The notes under the pieces were generated by a model that made no database searches, was not told the origin of the DNA, and saw nothing but the letters and a program-made list of their open reading frames with translations. The translations under genes and the position numbers were made by a program. A DNA stretch of 6,640 nt from Spirochaetaceae bacterium (GTDB lineage Bacteria; Spirochaetota; Spirochaetia; B11-G9): assembly GCA_030633365.1 (NCBI GenBank), contig DAOVSY010000164.1, positions 1 to 6,640 on the forward strand, read 5' to 3'. Positions 1-6,639 of this stretch are shown piece after piece. Numbering within the stretch: the first letter of the stretch is position 1; each line of letters begins with the position of its first letter.

Positions 1-1
1 A

Positions 2-751
2 GCCAGGTACAATATGCTAAGTGTTGCTCAATCCGGAGTTTTGGCAAGGGATATGCAGAAGGTTGATAAGTTTGTTATTTATCAGACTATTGGACGTGAT
101 GCAGGCTGGCTCGCAGCAGCTACTGCTTTAGCTAAAAAGAAGGTATCAGATGCTCCACATTTAATTTACTGCCCTGAACGTTCGTTTAACAAAGAAGAGT
201 TTATTGAAGATGCAAAAGAATGTATAGAAAAGTATGGCTGGGTATCAATAGTTGTTAGTGAAGGACTTCTATACCAGGACGGAACTCCTGTAAGTGCAGC
301 TAAGGAGAAAGACTCATTTAATAACAAAGAGTTTGGTGCTATGGGTGGTGCGAGCGTAGGGCTTAATGTTCATAAAATACTTAAAGAGGCTACAGGCTAT
401 AGAGGCGAGTTTCAAATAACAGAGTCTTTAAATATGTGTGCCATAGACAGGGCAGTTACAATAGACCTGAAAGAGGCCTATGAATGTGGAACAGAAGCAG
501 TCAGGCTTGCTGTATCCGGAAACAGTGGATACATGGTTACCATAGAACGAACATCTGAGAATCCATACAAAACAGCATTTGGTAAAACTGAACTTTCCAA
601 TGTAGCTATAAGGGCAAAAGCAATGCCGGATGATTTTATAAATGACAGGGGTAATTTTGTTAGTGAAAAATTAATTACTTATATGCGTCCCCTTATTGGT
701 GAAGTTCCTAACTATGTAGAGCTTGATAAATCTATGGTGGAGGTCATTTAA
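2..751 (+). CDS. 6-phosphofructokinase, probably pyrophosphate-dependent type (5' part outside window)
   Basis: Interconverts fructose-6-phosphate and fructose-1,6-bisphosphate in cytosolic glycolysis; pyrophosphate-type enzymes run reversibly. The frame is open to the window edge (ARYN precedes the first ATG at 14), and the family's nucleotide/PPi-binding GGD and TIDND motifs are missing, so 14 is an internal Met and only about the last 250 residues are here. Visible hallmarks are the sugar-phosphate-binding TIGRDAGWLAA block (about nt 86-118), the region around TESLNMCAIDRAVTIDLKEA (about nt 419-478), and a long C-terminal tail (MVTIERTSENPYKT, then MPDDFIN and YMRPLIGEVP). In compact ATP-PfkA the middle region reads QRGG instead. 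The replaced QRGG block and the long tail fit the roughly 400-residue PPi/long clade, but the phosphoryl-donor determinants lie upstream, so ATP use cannot be excluded. The TAA overlaps the next ATG by one base, implying translational coupling to the deacetylase gene. Confidence 0.87.
   Translation, partial: ARYNMLSVAQSGVLARDMQKVDKFVIYQTIGRDAGWLAAATALAKKKVSDAPHLIYCPERSFNKEEFIEDAKECIEKYGWVSIVVSEGLLYQDGTPVSAAKEKDSFNNKEFGAMGGASVGLNVHKILKEATGYRGEFQITESLNMCAIDRAVTIDLKEAYECGTEAVRLAVSGNSGYMVTIERTSENPYKTAFGKTELSNVAIRAKAMPDDFINDRGNFVSEKLITYMRPLIGEVPNYVELDKSMVEVI
739..743 (+). promoter_or_regulatory. Ribosome binding site of the PIG-L deacetylase gene
   Basis: GGAGG lies 7 nt before the ATG at 751, inside the last codons of the phosphofructokinase gene. 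The strong site combined with the overlapping stop/start (TAATG) fixes the start of the downstream gene and suggests coupled translation. Confidence 0.8.
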
Positions 752-1521
752 TGAATAACTATAATAAAACAGTTCTTGCAATACAGGCCCATCCTGATGA
801 TACAGAGATATTCTGCTCCGGAACCCTGTCGCTCCTTAAGGATAAAGGGTTTAAAATAGTTATTGCTACCATGACTCCGGGAGGAATGGGTGGTGTTACT
901 CATAACGAAGAAGGAACCGCTGAAATTAGAAGAAAGGAAGCAGCCAGGGCAGCAGAAGTTCTGGGAGCAGAATATTTCTGTCTGGATCAAAGAGACGGGT
1001 ATGTATTTGATAACACAGAAGCAAGAATAAAAGTTACAACTCTTATACAAAAAGTACAGGCTGGAGTAGTTTTTACACATCTACCATATGACTATCACAG
1101 TGATCACAGAGCAACTTCCACTATTGTAGAAGCGGGAACAATGCTTGCAACTCTACCAAATGTACCTACTAATGAAAAACCGGTAACTCTTACACCTCTG
1201 CTATACTACACCTCCCCCTTTGGATTTACAAATAATATGGGAGGAGAAATACCTGACCCATCATTTTTTATTGATGTGACCACTACATTTGAAAAGAAAA
1301 AAGAGATGCTTTCACATCATGATTCTCAAAAAAAAGTAATGGAGCTTATGTTTAATATTAAAGACTTTTTTGGAGATATGCGGGGTTTCGATCAAAAAAT
1401 GGGAAAACTGGCAGGAGTAAAATATGCAGAAGCTTACTGGCAGAACACAGGCGGGGGATTTTACAAAGATCCCTTTATTCAGGAAGTATTAGAAGATTTT
1501 AAAAGAGATAAGGAGTCATAA
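751..1521 (+). CDS. PIG-L/LmbE-family zinc-dependent N-acetylglucosaminyl deacetylase-like protein
   Basis: 256 residues, a full-length single-domain PIG-L (LmbE) protein. The family hydrolyses N-acetyl groups from GlcNAc-containing substrates (MshB, BshB, archaeal Dac, eukaryotic PIG-L). The signature AHPDDTE is at residues 13-19. By analogy with MshB and BcZBP, His14 and Asp17 would bind the metal together with His119 of the HSDHRA motif (116-121), with Asp16 as general base and His116 nearby. GTAEIRRKEAARAAEVLG (55-72) is the conserved helix after the first motif. A later SHHDSQ segment and YAEAYW near the C-terminus also fit the family. No signal peptide or membrane segment is seen, so it is probably cytosolic. 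The start is set by the GGAGG site and the one-base overlap with the phosphofructokinase gene. The neighbouring SIS-domain gene suggests an amino-sugar or amino-sugar-phosphate substrate. Bacillithiol or other thiol biosynthesis is an alternative, but no partner gene for it is present. The substrate is not determined. Confidence 0.88.
   Translation: MNNYNKTVLAIQAHPDDTEIFCSGTLSLLKDKGFKIVIATMTPGGMGGVTHNEEGTAEIRRKEAARAAEVLGAEYFCLDQRDGYVFDNTEARIKVTTLIQKVQAGVVFTHLPYDYHSDHRATSTIVEAGTMLATLPNVPTNEKPVTLTPLLYYTSPFGFTNNMGGEIPDPSFFIDVTTTFEKKKEMLSHHDSQKKVMELMFNIKDFFGDMRGFDQKMGKLAGVKYAEAYWQNTGGGFYKDPFIQEVLEDFKRDKES
1510..1515 (+). promoter_or_regulatory. Ribosome binding site of the SIS-domain gene
   Basis: AAGGAG lies 8 nt before the ATG at 1524 and inside the end of the deacetylase gene. 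With a gap of only 2 nt between stop and start, it supports this start and translational coupling. Confidence 0.8.
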
Positions 1522-1523
1522 AG

Positions 1524-2537
1524 ATGAATTTAAAAGACACAAAATATTCTCAATTTTCATTGTGCAGGGAAATGCTTGAAACAGCAGATGTTATTTCTAA
1601 TTTTGATATCAATGCAGTTTCAAGTTTTGCAAAATCTTTAACAAAAAATAAAAGTTTATTTTTAACTGGAGAAGGAAGCAGCAGAATACTTCCTGCAAAA
1701 CATGCTCTTTACAATCTTCAAAAAGAGGGAACTGACCTTTCTGTTTTTACAGAGGGCGGAACTCAGGCAATGGAATACAATCTAAAAGATTCCATTGTTT
1801 TTGGTATCTCTAACTCTGGAAAAACAAAGGAACTTATTCGCCTTTTTAGTACTCTTAAAAAACAAGGAAATCCTAATCTCTATGGTGTTACTGCCAACAG
1901 TGATACTCCATTGGAAGAACTAACAGAGAAAACACATGTGTTAACATGCGGAAAAGAAAATGCAGTTGCAGCAACAAAAAGTGTTGTTGAGCAGAGCCTT
2001 TTTTACGATGCTCTTTTTTCTTCCTACTCAGGCAAACCAATGGGCGATTTATCAGAAACAGGAAAAGCTATTCAATCTGTTTTAGAAATGGAAATAGACA
2101 GAAAAATTATAGATATGATTTCAAATGCAGGAACAATCTATTTTGCAGGTAGAAATGATGGTGTTGCTGAAGAATTAACTTTAAAAACAAATGAAATTAC
2201 CCATAAAAAATCTGACTTTCTTGAAGGAACCTATGGCGTCCATGGTATTGAGGAAGTTATGGATAAAAATGATGTTGTAATAATTGTAAATCCTTTTGAA
2301 GATGAAGAAGAAAAATTTAAAGAATGTCTTATAGATGGTGTTGGTTTAAACATAATAGCAATCTCATCCAAAGATACAATTTTTCCAACAATTAAAATAC
2401 CTGAAGTTGGTTATTTTCAGAACTATATAGAACTTGCTGCAGGTTGGAATATTCTTGTGGAAACAGGCATAGTTTTGGGGATTAATCTGGATGAGGCAGA
2501 GCGGGCGAGAAAGGTTGGGAATGAATTTTCAGGATAA
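1524..2537 (+). CDS. Two-SIS-domain sugar-phosphate isomerase/deaminase, GlmS-isomerase-like (candidate glucosamine-6-phosphate deaminase, NagB-II/GlmD type)
   Basis: 337 residues with two SIS (sugar isomerase) domains, about 30-175 and 195-320. The first has the phosphate-binding loops GEGSSR (49-54) and ISNSGKT (95-101) plus AVAATKSVVEQ (147-157). The second has FAGRNDGVAEELTLKTNEI (207-225) and EGTYGVHGIEE (234-244). These align by eye with the GlmS isomerase half: Glu224 with the catalytic Glu of KLKEIS, His240 with the His of KHGP, and Lys330 with the C-terminal Lys. The N-terminal glutaminase domain of GlmS is absent, so it cannot draw ammonia from glutamine. Related stand-alone proteins are deaminases or deglycases (NagB-II, archaeal GlmD, AgaS, FrlB). 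Placed 2 nt after a PIG-L deacetylase gene and in an operon with phosphofructokinase, conversion of glucosamine-6-phosphate (or a similar amino or Amadori sugar phosphate) to fructose-6-phosphate and ammonia is the best inference. The exact substrate is open. Much of the gene is more AT-rich than its two upstream neighbours. Confidence 0.8.
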   Translation: MNLKDTKYSQFSLCREMLETADVISNFDINAVSSFAKSLTKNKSLFLTGEGSSRILPAKHALYNLQKEGTDLSVFTEGGTQAMEYNLKDSIVFGISNSGKTKELIRLFSTLKKQGNPNLYGVTANSDTPLEELTEKTHVLTCGKENAVAATKSVVEQSLFYDALFSSYSGKPMGDLSETGKAIQSVLEMEIDRKIIDMISNAGTIYFAGRNDGVAEELTLKTNEITHKKSDFLEGTYGVHGIEEVMDKNDVVIIVNPFEDEEEKFKECLIDGVGLNIIAISSKDTIFPTIKIPEVGYFQNYIELAAGWNILVETGIVLGINLDEAERARKVGNEFSG

Positions 2538-2548
2538 GTCTCACTTAT
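2534..2548. terminator. Small hairpin between convergent operons, possible weak bidirectional terminator
   Basis: ATAAGT, a 3-nt loop CTC, then ACTTAT: a perfect 6-bp stem that starts at the stop codon of the SIS gene and ends 3 nt before the rmuC stop. It is the only structure in the 14-nt gap between the converging genes. It has a single G-C pair and no T-tract on either side, so it is a poor intrinsic terminator and may be chance. Confidence 0.25.
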
Positions 2549-2551
2549 GAA

Positions 2552-3856
2552 TTACAACATCTCCTTCAGAGGATCATCTTCATCCACACCAATCTCCAGT
2601 GATGACTTTGTTTCTAAAGAACCAACATTTCTCAGCTTACGCAACATAACATTTGTTCGGGTAGTTTTAAGAACATCAAGAGAATTACTCGCTTTATGCA
2701 GGTGACTATAGACTGTATCCAGCTGCTCCTCAAACTTTCCAAACTCAGTTTTCACAGCTTCAAGGACCTTCCAGACCTCACTGCTTTTTTTCTGTACTGC
2801 AAGAGTTCTAAAACCCATTTGCAAACTGTTTAAAAGAGCCGATAAAGTTGTAGGTCCGGTTATAGTTATTTTATATTTACGCTGGAGAGTTTCAAATAAA
2901 CCAGAGTGTCTTAAAACCTCTCCGTACAAGCTCTCGACAGGTAAAAACATTATTGCAAAATCTGTTGTATGGGGTGGATCAATATATTTATTATGAATAT
3001 CCTTTGCAAAACTCTCCACAGTTTTTGTTAACTCTTTTTGAGATATATCAATCAGGCTTTTATCTCCACTATCATATGCATCCAAAAGACGATTATAACT
3101 CTCAATTGGAAACTTGGAGTCTATGGGCATCCAGATTTCACTATCATTACTCTGACCGGGAAGTCTAACAGCATATTCAACATTCGCCTGGCTGCCTTTT
3201 TTAGTTGCAACATTTTTTCCATACTGACCTGGAGCCAGAATTTCTTCTAAAATATTCCCTAACTGATATTCCCCTAAAACACCTCTGGTTTTTACATTGG
3301 AGAGAACCTTTTTAAGATCTCCAACACCTGTGGCTATTGTCTGCATTTCACCCAAACCTTTATGAACAAGTTCAAGGCGGTCACTAACCTGCTTAAAGGA
3401 TTCGCCTATTCGTTTTTCCAAAGTAGACTGAAGTTTTTCATCTACAGTTTTTCGCATTTCTGTTATCTGTTTATTGTTATCTTCTCTAATGTCTCTTAGA
3501 TGCCTTTCAACAGAAACTTTTACCTCTTTTATACTTTCAATAGATTCTTTATTTAACAAAGCCTGCTGTTTGCTAAAATCCAAAGTATTAGCTTTAAACT
3601 TCTCCTCAAAGGAACCAAGTGATTTTGTAAGTTCCTGTCTGCTGCTGTAAGCCTGACGTCCGCTTTCTTCCCTGTTCAGCCGGAACTCTTCTCTGGTATC
3701 TTTACCACTTTTATCAAGGGCTGTATCAAACTTACCTACAGCTGTTTCCAGATCTTTTAATTGAGGTCGTATATTTACTTTTGCCTTCTTAAAAATTGTA
3801 AAAATAATATTTACAATTGCTAAAAAAATTAAAGTAATAAGTAAAATATCTGTCAT
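2552..3856 (-). CDS. rmuC: RmuC family protein (DNA recombination protein RmuC)
   Basis: 434 residues, within the usual RmuC range. The family is linked to limiting recombination at inverted repeats (from E. coli genetics); it has a nuclease-like fold, but its biochemical role is poorly settled. Seen here are an N-terminal membrane anchor (about 4-22) followed by a basic KK, then a long charged coiled-coil region (about 35-165). The RmuC core domain follows: TRGVLGEYQLGNILEEIL (190-207), YAVRLPG (228-234), WMPIDSKFP (242-250, holding the conserved Asp and Lys), FLPVESLYGEVL (304-315) and TITGPTTLSALL (331-342). The acidic C-terminal tail (EDDPLKEML) is ordinary. The ATG at 3856 is preceded after 5 nt by GGGG, a weak ribosome binding site, and by the aspS stop only 13 nt away. 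It is therefore probably cotranscribed with aspS and expressed partly by coupling. It converges with the SIS gene, with a 14-nt gap. Confidence 0.93.
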   Translation of the reverse strand: MTDILLITLIFLAIVNIIFTIFKKAKVNIRPQLKDLETAVGKFDTALDKSGKDTREEFRLNREESGRQAYSSRQELTKSLGSFEEKFKANTLDFSKQQALLNKESIESIKEVKVSVERHLRDIREDNNKQITEMRKTVDEKLQSTLEKRIGESFKQVSDRLELVHKGLGEMQTIATGVGDLKKVLSNVKTRGVLGEYQLGNILEEILAPGQYGKNVATKKGSQANVEYAVRLPGQSNDSEIWMPIDSKFPIESYNRLLDAYDSGDKSLIDISQKELTKTVESFAKDIHNKYIDPPHTTDFAIMFLPVESLYGEVLRHSGLFETLQRKYKITITGPTTLSALLNSLQMGFRTLAVQKKSSEVWKVLEAVKTEFGKFEEQLDTVYSHLHKASNSLDVLKTTRTNVMLRKLRNVGSLETKSSLEIGVDEDDPLKEML

Positions 3857-3869
3857 ATCAGCCCCATTT

Positions 3870-5645
3870 TTATTCTTCTACAACCGCAGTGGACTCAATA
3901 AAAAGTTCTTCAAGCTGTTCATCAGTTACGTTACCAGGAGCATCTGTCATTAGACATGTAGCCTTCTGGGTTTTTGGAAAAGCAATAACATCTCTAATAG
4001 ATTCTGTCTTAAGAAAATGCATGAGTATTCTATCCAGACCAAGAGCCAAACCACCATGAGGAGGAGCGCCGTACTGAAGGGCATCCAGTAGAAATCCAAA
4101 CTTCTCTTTGGCTTCTTCTTCATCAATCCCAAGAAGAGTAAAAATTTTCTGCTGCATATCATTATCATGAATTCTTATACTTCCACCACCAGCTTCTGTA
4201 CCGTTAAGAATTATGTCATAAGCGTTTGATTTAGCAGCAAAAACATCAGTGTCCAGCTTATCAGCATCTTCGGGTTTAGGAGCAGTAAAAGGATGGTGGG
4301 TTGGTGTAGGATTACCCTCACTATCTTTATCAAACATAGGAAAGTCCACAACCCAGGAAAGGTTAAGTTCATTTTTATCTATTAAATTAAGCTTATCTGC
4401 AAAGTTAAGCCTTAACGCAGCTAAACTCTGACACACAACAGATTCCTTATCTGCAATAAATACTAGAATATCACCAGTTTCTGCGCCCATCTTTTTATAC
4501 AGTGCATCAACTTCTCCCTCTTTGAAAAATTTAACAATAGGAGACTGAGGGCCATCTTCATTAACCTTAATCCAGGCGGCACCTTTAGCTCTAAAAGTTT
4601 TAACAAAAGGGGTCATCTCATCCAGATCTTTCCTGGAAAATGATGCTATTCCATTTTTAATATTTATAGCTCTTACAAAACCACCATCAGCAATTGCATT
4701 TGCAAAAACACCAAAGCCAGAATCTTTAAAAACATCACTAAGTTCTACAATCTTTAAACCAAAACGTAAATCCGGTGCATCCTTTCCATAATCAAGCATT
4801 GCCTGGTCATATGTCATTCTTGGCAGGGGCAGTTTCAAGTCCTTGTCAAATACTTCTTTTAAAAGTACTTTAAAAAGATTTTCAATAACTCCCATTACAT
4901 CATCTTCATCAACAAATGCCATCTCAACATCAACCTGTGTAAATTCAGGCTGTCTGTCTGCTCTTAAATCCTCATCACGAAAACATCTTGCAATTTGAAA
5001 ATATTTATCAAACCCTGAAATCATTAAAGATTGTTTAAAAAGCTGAGGGCTTTGTGGAAGTGCAAAAAATTTACCCTCATTAACACGACTGGGAACAAGA
5101 TAATCTCTTGCTCCTTCGGGAGTAGCCTTTGTTAAAATAGGAGTTTCAACATCTACAAAATCATTATTTATAAAAAAGTTTCTTATAATATTAGTTACCC
5201 GGGATCTAAACATCAGGTTCTTCTGAAGCTGGTGCCCTCTTAGATCAAGGAATCTATATTTAAGTCGGGACTCCTGATTTACACTATCTGCATGATGAAT
5301 ATCAAAAGGAGGTGTTTTAGATTTATTTAAAACCTCAAGTTCTGTAACATATATCTCAATCTCACCAGTTGCCAGTTTTTTATTAGCCATTCCATCAGGT
5401 CTGGCACTTACCTTACCTGTAATACCAATTACGTCCTGACTCCTAAGCCCCTGGGCAATTTTATGAGCTTCTCCGGAAACAGTAGGATCAAATACAATCT
5501 GAGTAAGACCCCATCTGTCTGTAAGATCAATAAAAGTAACACCACCATGATCACGATAGTTTTCCACCCAGCCGTTCAACGATATGGTCTGACCACTAAG
5601 TTCTTTTTTTAATTCACCACAATTATGCGTTCTTTTTATTTTCAC
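3870..5645 (-). CDS. aspS: Aspartyl-tRNA synthetase, bacterial type, predicted non-discriminating (Asp/Asn)
   Basis: 591 residues, the normal length of a bacterial class IIb AspRS. In order: N-terminal OB-fold anticodon-binding domain (about 1-105, GWVENYRDHGGVTFIDL); class II motif 1 (about 148-171, ending DVETPIL); the QSPQLFKQ block (198-205); motif 2 (about 216-235, RCFRDEDLRADRQPEFTQ); the bacterial GAD insert (about 300-415); DFPMF and HHPFTAPKP (434-457); GGGSIRIH (486-493); and motif 3 (GLALGLDRI, 532-540). All catalytic blocks are intact. His33 and Gly85 (RPDG) match His31 and Gly82 of the Pseudomonas aeruginosa non-discriminating enzyme, where E. coli has Leu and Lys. It therefore probably charges both tRNA(Asp) and tRNA(Asn) with aspartate, the latter serving GatCAB; the gene upstream is gatB. 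The start is GTG, supported by AAGGA 7 nt upstream and by the N-terminus aligning with the family. The gap to gatB is 46 nt and to rmuC 13 nt. Confidence 0.97.
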   Translation of the reverse strand: MKIKRTHNCGELKKELSGQTISLNGWVENYRDHGGVTFIDLTDRWGLTQIVFDPTVSGEAHKIAQGLRSQDVIGITGKVSARPDGMANKKLATGEIEIYVTELEVLNKSKTPPFDIHHADSVNQESRLKYRFLDLRGHQLQKNLMFRSRVTNIIRNFFINNDFVDVETPILTKATPEGARDYLVPSRVNEGKFFALPQSPQLFKQSLMISGFDKYFQIARCFRDEDLRADRQPEFTQVDVEMAFVDEDDVMGVIENLFKVLLKEVFDKDLKLPLPRMTYDQAMLDYGKDAPDLRFGLKIVELSDVFKDSGFGVFANAIADGGFVRAINIKNGIASFSRKDLDEMTPFVKTFRAKGAAWIKVNEDGPQSPIVKFFKEGEVDALYKKMGAETGDILVFIADKESVVCQSLAALRLNFADKLNLIDKNELNLSWVVDFPMFDKDSEGNPTPTHHPFTAPKPEDADKLDTDVFAAKSNAYDIILNGTEAGGGSIRIHDNDMQQKIFTLLGIDEEEAKEKFGFLLDALQYGAPPHGGLALGLDRILMHFLKTESIRDVIAFPKTQKATCLMTDAPGNVTDEQLEELFIESTAVVEE

Positions 5646-5652
5646 TTGCTTG

Positions 5653-5657
5653 TCCTT
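5653..5657 (-). promoter_or_regulatory. Ribosome binding site of aspS (supports GTG start)
   Basis: On the minus strand AAGGA lies 7 nt before the GTG start. No in-frame ATG, GTG or TTG lies in the nearby upstream sequence, so this site decides the start. Four of its bases belong to the last unit of the 11-bp tandem repeat. Confidence 0.7.
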
Positions 5658-5697
5658 TTTATGGCCTTTATTTGACCTTTATCTGGCTTCTTTATGG
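5654..5697. repeat. Four-copy imperfect 11-bp tandem repeat between gatB and aspS
   Basis: Plus-strand units are CCTTTTTATGG (5654-5664), CCTTTATTTGA (5665-5675), CCTTTATCTGG (5676-5686) and CTTCTTTATGG (5687-5697). Read on the minus strand (the transcribed sense) the consensus is roughly CCANATAAAGG, each unit carrying a purine-rich AAAGG-like stretch. The array covers the gatB stop codon and most of the 46-nt gap, and its last sense-strand unit supplies most of the aspS ribosome binding site. The unit is not a multiple of three, so it is not a coding repeat. No promoter or terminator is recognisable in the gap. Confidence 0.7.
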
Positions 5698-6639
5698 CCC
5701 TGCTAAAATTTTTTCACGTAATAATTTCTGTATCTTTCCCGGGTTGGCTTTTCCGGATGTAGCCTTCATAACCTGTCCCATAAAAAAACCAATCTGTTTT
5801 TCTGCTCCATCTCTTACTGCATCTGCGACCTTTGGGTTTGCATCTACAATATCAGAAACTATTTTAATAATCTCACTTTCATCTGGCCCTTCATCAAGAC
5901 CCATTTCTTTAACAATATCTTCCGGATCTTTATCCTTTTCAAATACCAGTCCAAGAACTTTCTTTCCAATACCAGAACTTATTTTATCAGTTTCTATCAT
6001 ATTTAGAATACTAAGTAAACGATTAGGACTTAAAGAAGATTGCTCAATGCCTAAATCCGAATCGTTAAGTATTTTTTGAACATTTCCACCCAACCAGGAT
6101 GCTGCAGTTCCAGCAAAACTATTATCATCCTTTTTACCCGTAACAACTTTTTCAAAAAAATCTGCCATAGCTATTTCTGATGTAAGAAACAGAGCCTGTT
6201 GAGTATTTAAACCATATTCACTTATAAATCTATCTTTTCTTAACCGGGGCAATTCCACTAGAGATTTTTTAACCTCTTCCAGGAAATCAGCTTCAGGACA
6301 GTAAGGAGGAAGATCAGGCTCGGGAAAGTATCTGTAGTCATTGGAAGACTCTTTTGTTCTCATAGAACTGGTACGGGAACTAGCTTCATCCCAAAGCCTG
6401 GTTTCCTGAATAATTTTTTCTCCGGAATTAAGAACTTTTGTCTGACGTTTAATCTCATACTCAAGAGCTTTTTTTATAAAACGGGAAGAATTAAGATTTT
6501 TACATTCTGTTTTTGTGCCCAGACCCTTACCAAAATCATTGATGGAAACATTGGCATCACAACGAAGGCTGCCTTCTTCCATGTTACCATCAGTAACACC
6601 AAGATATCTAACCATTTGACGAAACTGCTGAACAAAAGC
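5692..6639 (-). CDS. gatB: Aspartyl/glutamyl-tRNA(Asn/Gln) amidotransferase subunit B (5' part outside window)
   Basis: GatB is the kinase and tRNA-binding subunit of GatCAB. It phosphorylates the side chain of Asp-tRNA(Asn) or Glu-tRNA(Gln) for amidation with ammonia from GatA. The frame is open to the window edge (AFVQQFRQ before the Met at 6615), so that Met is internal and about 315 of the usual 470-490 residues are present. Visible GatB hallmarks are YLGVTDGNMEEGSLRCDANVS, then SRFIKKALEYEIKRQ, ETRLWDE and the block ending in DYRYFPEPDLPP. After these come the helical domain and a C-terminal YqeY-like tail with IGFFMGQVMKATSGKANP. The zinc-binding and early cradle residues lie upstream and cannot be checked. 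Its stop codon sits inside an 11-bp tandem repeat, and aspS follows 46 nt later on the same strand. This links the synthetase that would misacylate tRNA(Asn) to the enzyme that corrects it. gatA and gatC are not in the window. Confidence 0.96.
   Translation of the reverse strand, partial: AFVQQFRQMVRYLGVTDGNMEEGSLRCDANVSINDFGKGLGTKTECKNLNSSRFIKKALEYEIKRQTKVLNSGEKIIQETRLWDEASSRTSSMRTKESSNDYRYFPEPDLPPYCPEADFLEEVKKSLVELPRLRKDRFISEYGLNTQQALFLTSEIAMADFFEKVVTGKKDDNSFAGTAASWLGGNVQKILNDSDLGIEQSSLSPNRLLSILNMIETDKISSGIGKKVLGLVFEKDKDPEDIVKEMGLDEGPDESEIIKIVSDIVDANPKVADAVRDGAEKQIGFFMGQVMKATSGKANPGKIQKLLREKILAGP

Noticed and set aside
14..16. ATG at 14 as the true start of the phosphofructokinase gene
   Set aside because: The frame continues upstream to the window edge, and the protein from this Met would lack the family's whole N-terminal substrate-binding half. 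There is no good ribosome binding site before it.
748..1080. 110-residue open frame on the minus strand inside the deacetylase gene
   Set aside because: It is antisense to a clear PIG-L gene, is Cys/Ser/Phe-rich low-complexity in appearance and has no family resemblance, so it is a shadow frame.
1328..1335. Run of eight A in the deacetylase gene as a slippage or phase-variation tract
   Set aside because: It encodes part of Gln-Lys-Lys in an intact frame. Runs of this length are expected in AT-rich DNA, and nothing indicates programmed slippage.
1524..2537. Calling the SIS gene glmS (glucosamine-6-phosphate synthase)
   Set aside because: The N-terminal glutaminase domain with its catalytic Cys is absent and the protein starts just before the first SIS domain. 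Only the isomerase half is represented.
5672..6079. 135-residue open frame on the plus strand opposite gatB
   Set aside because: It is the antisense reading of conserved GatB codons, Ser/Ile/Phe-rich with no motif, and its start lies inside the tandem repeat. It is not a credible gene.
6473..6479. T7 run (A7 in the sense strand) in gatB as a frameshift site
   Set aside because: It lies in the conserved FIKKALEYE segment with an intact frame on both sides, and no downstream structure or alternative product was seen.
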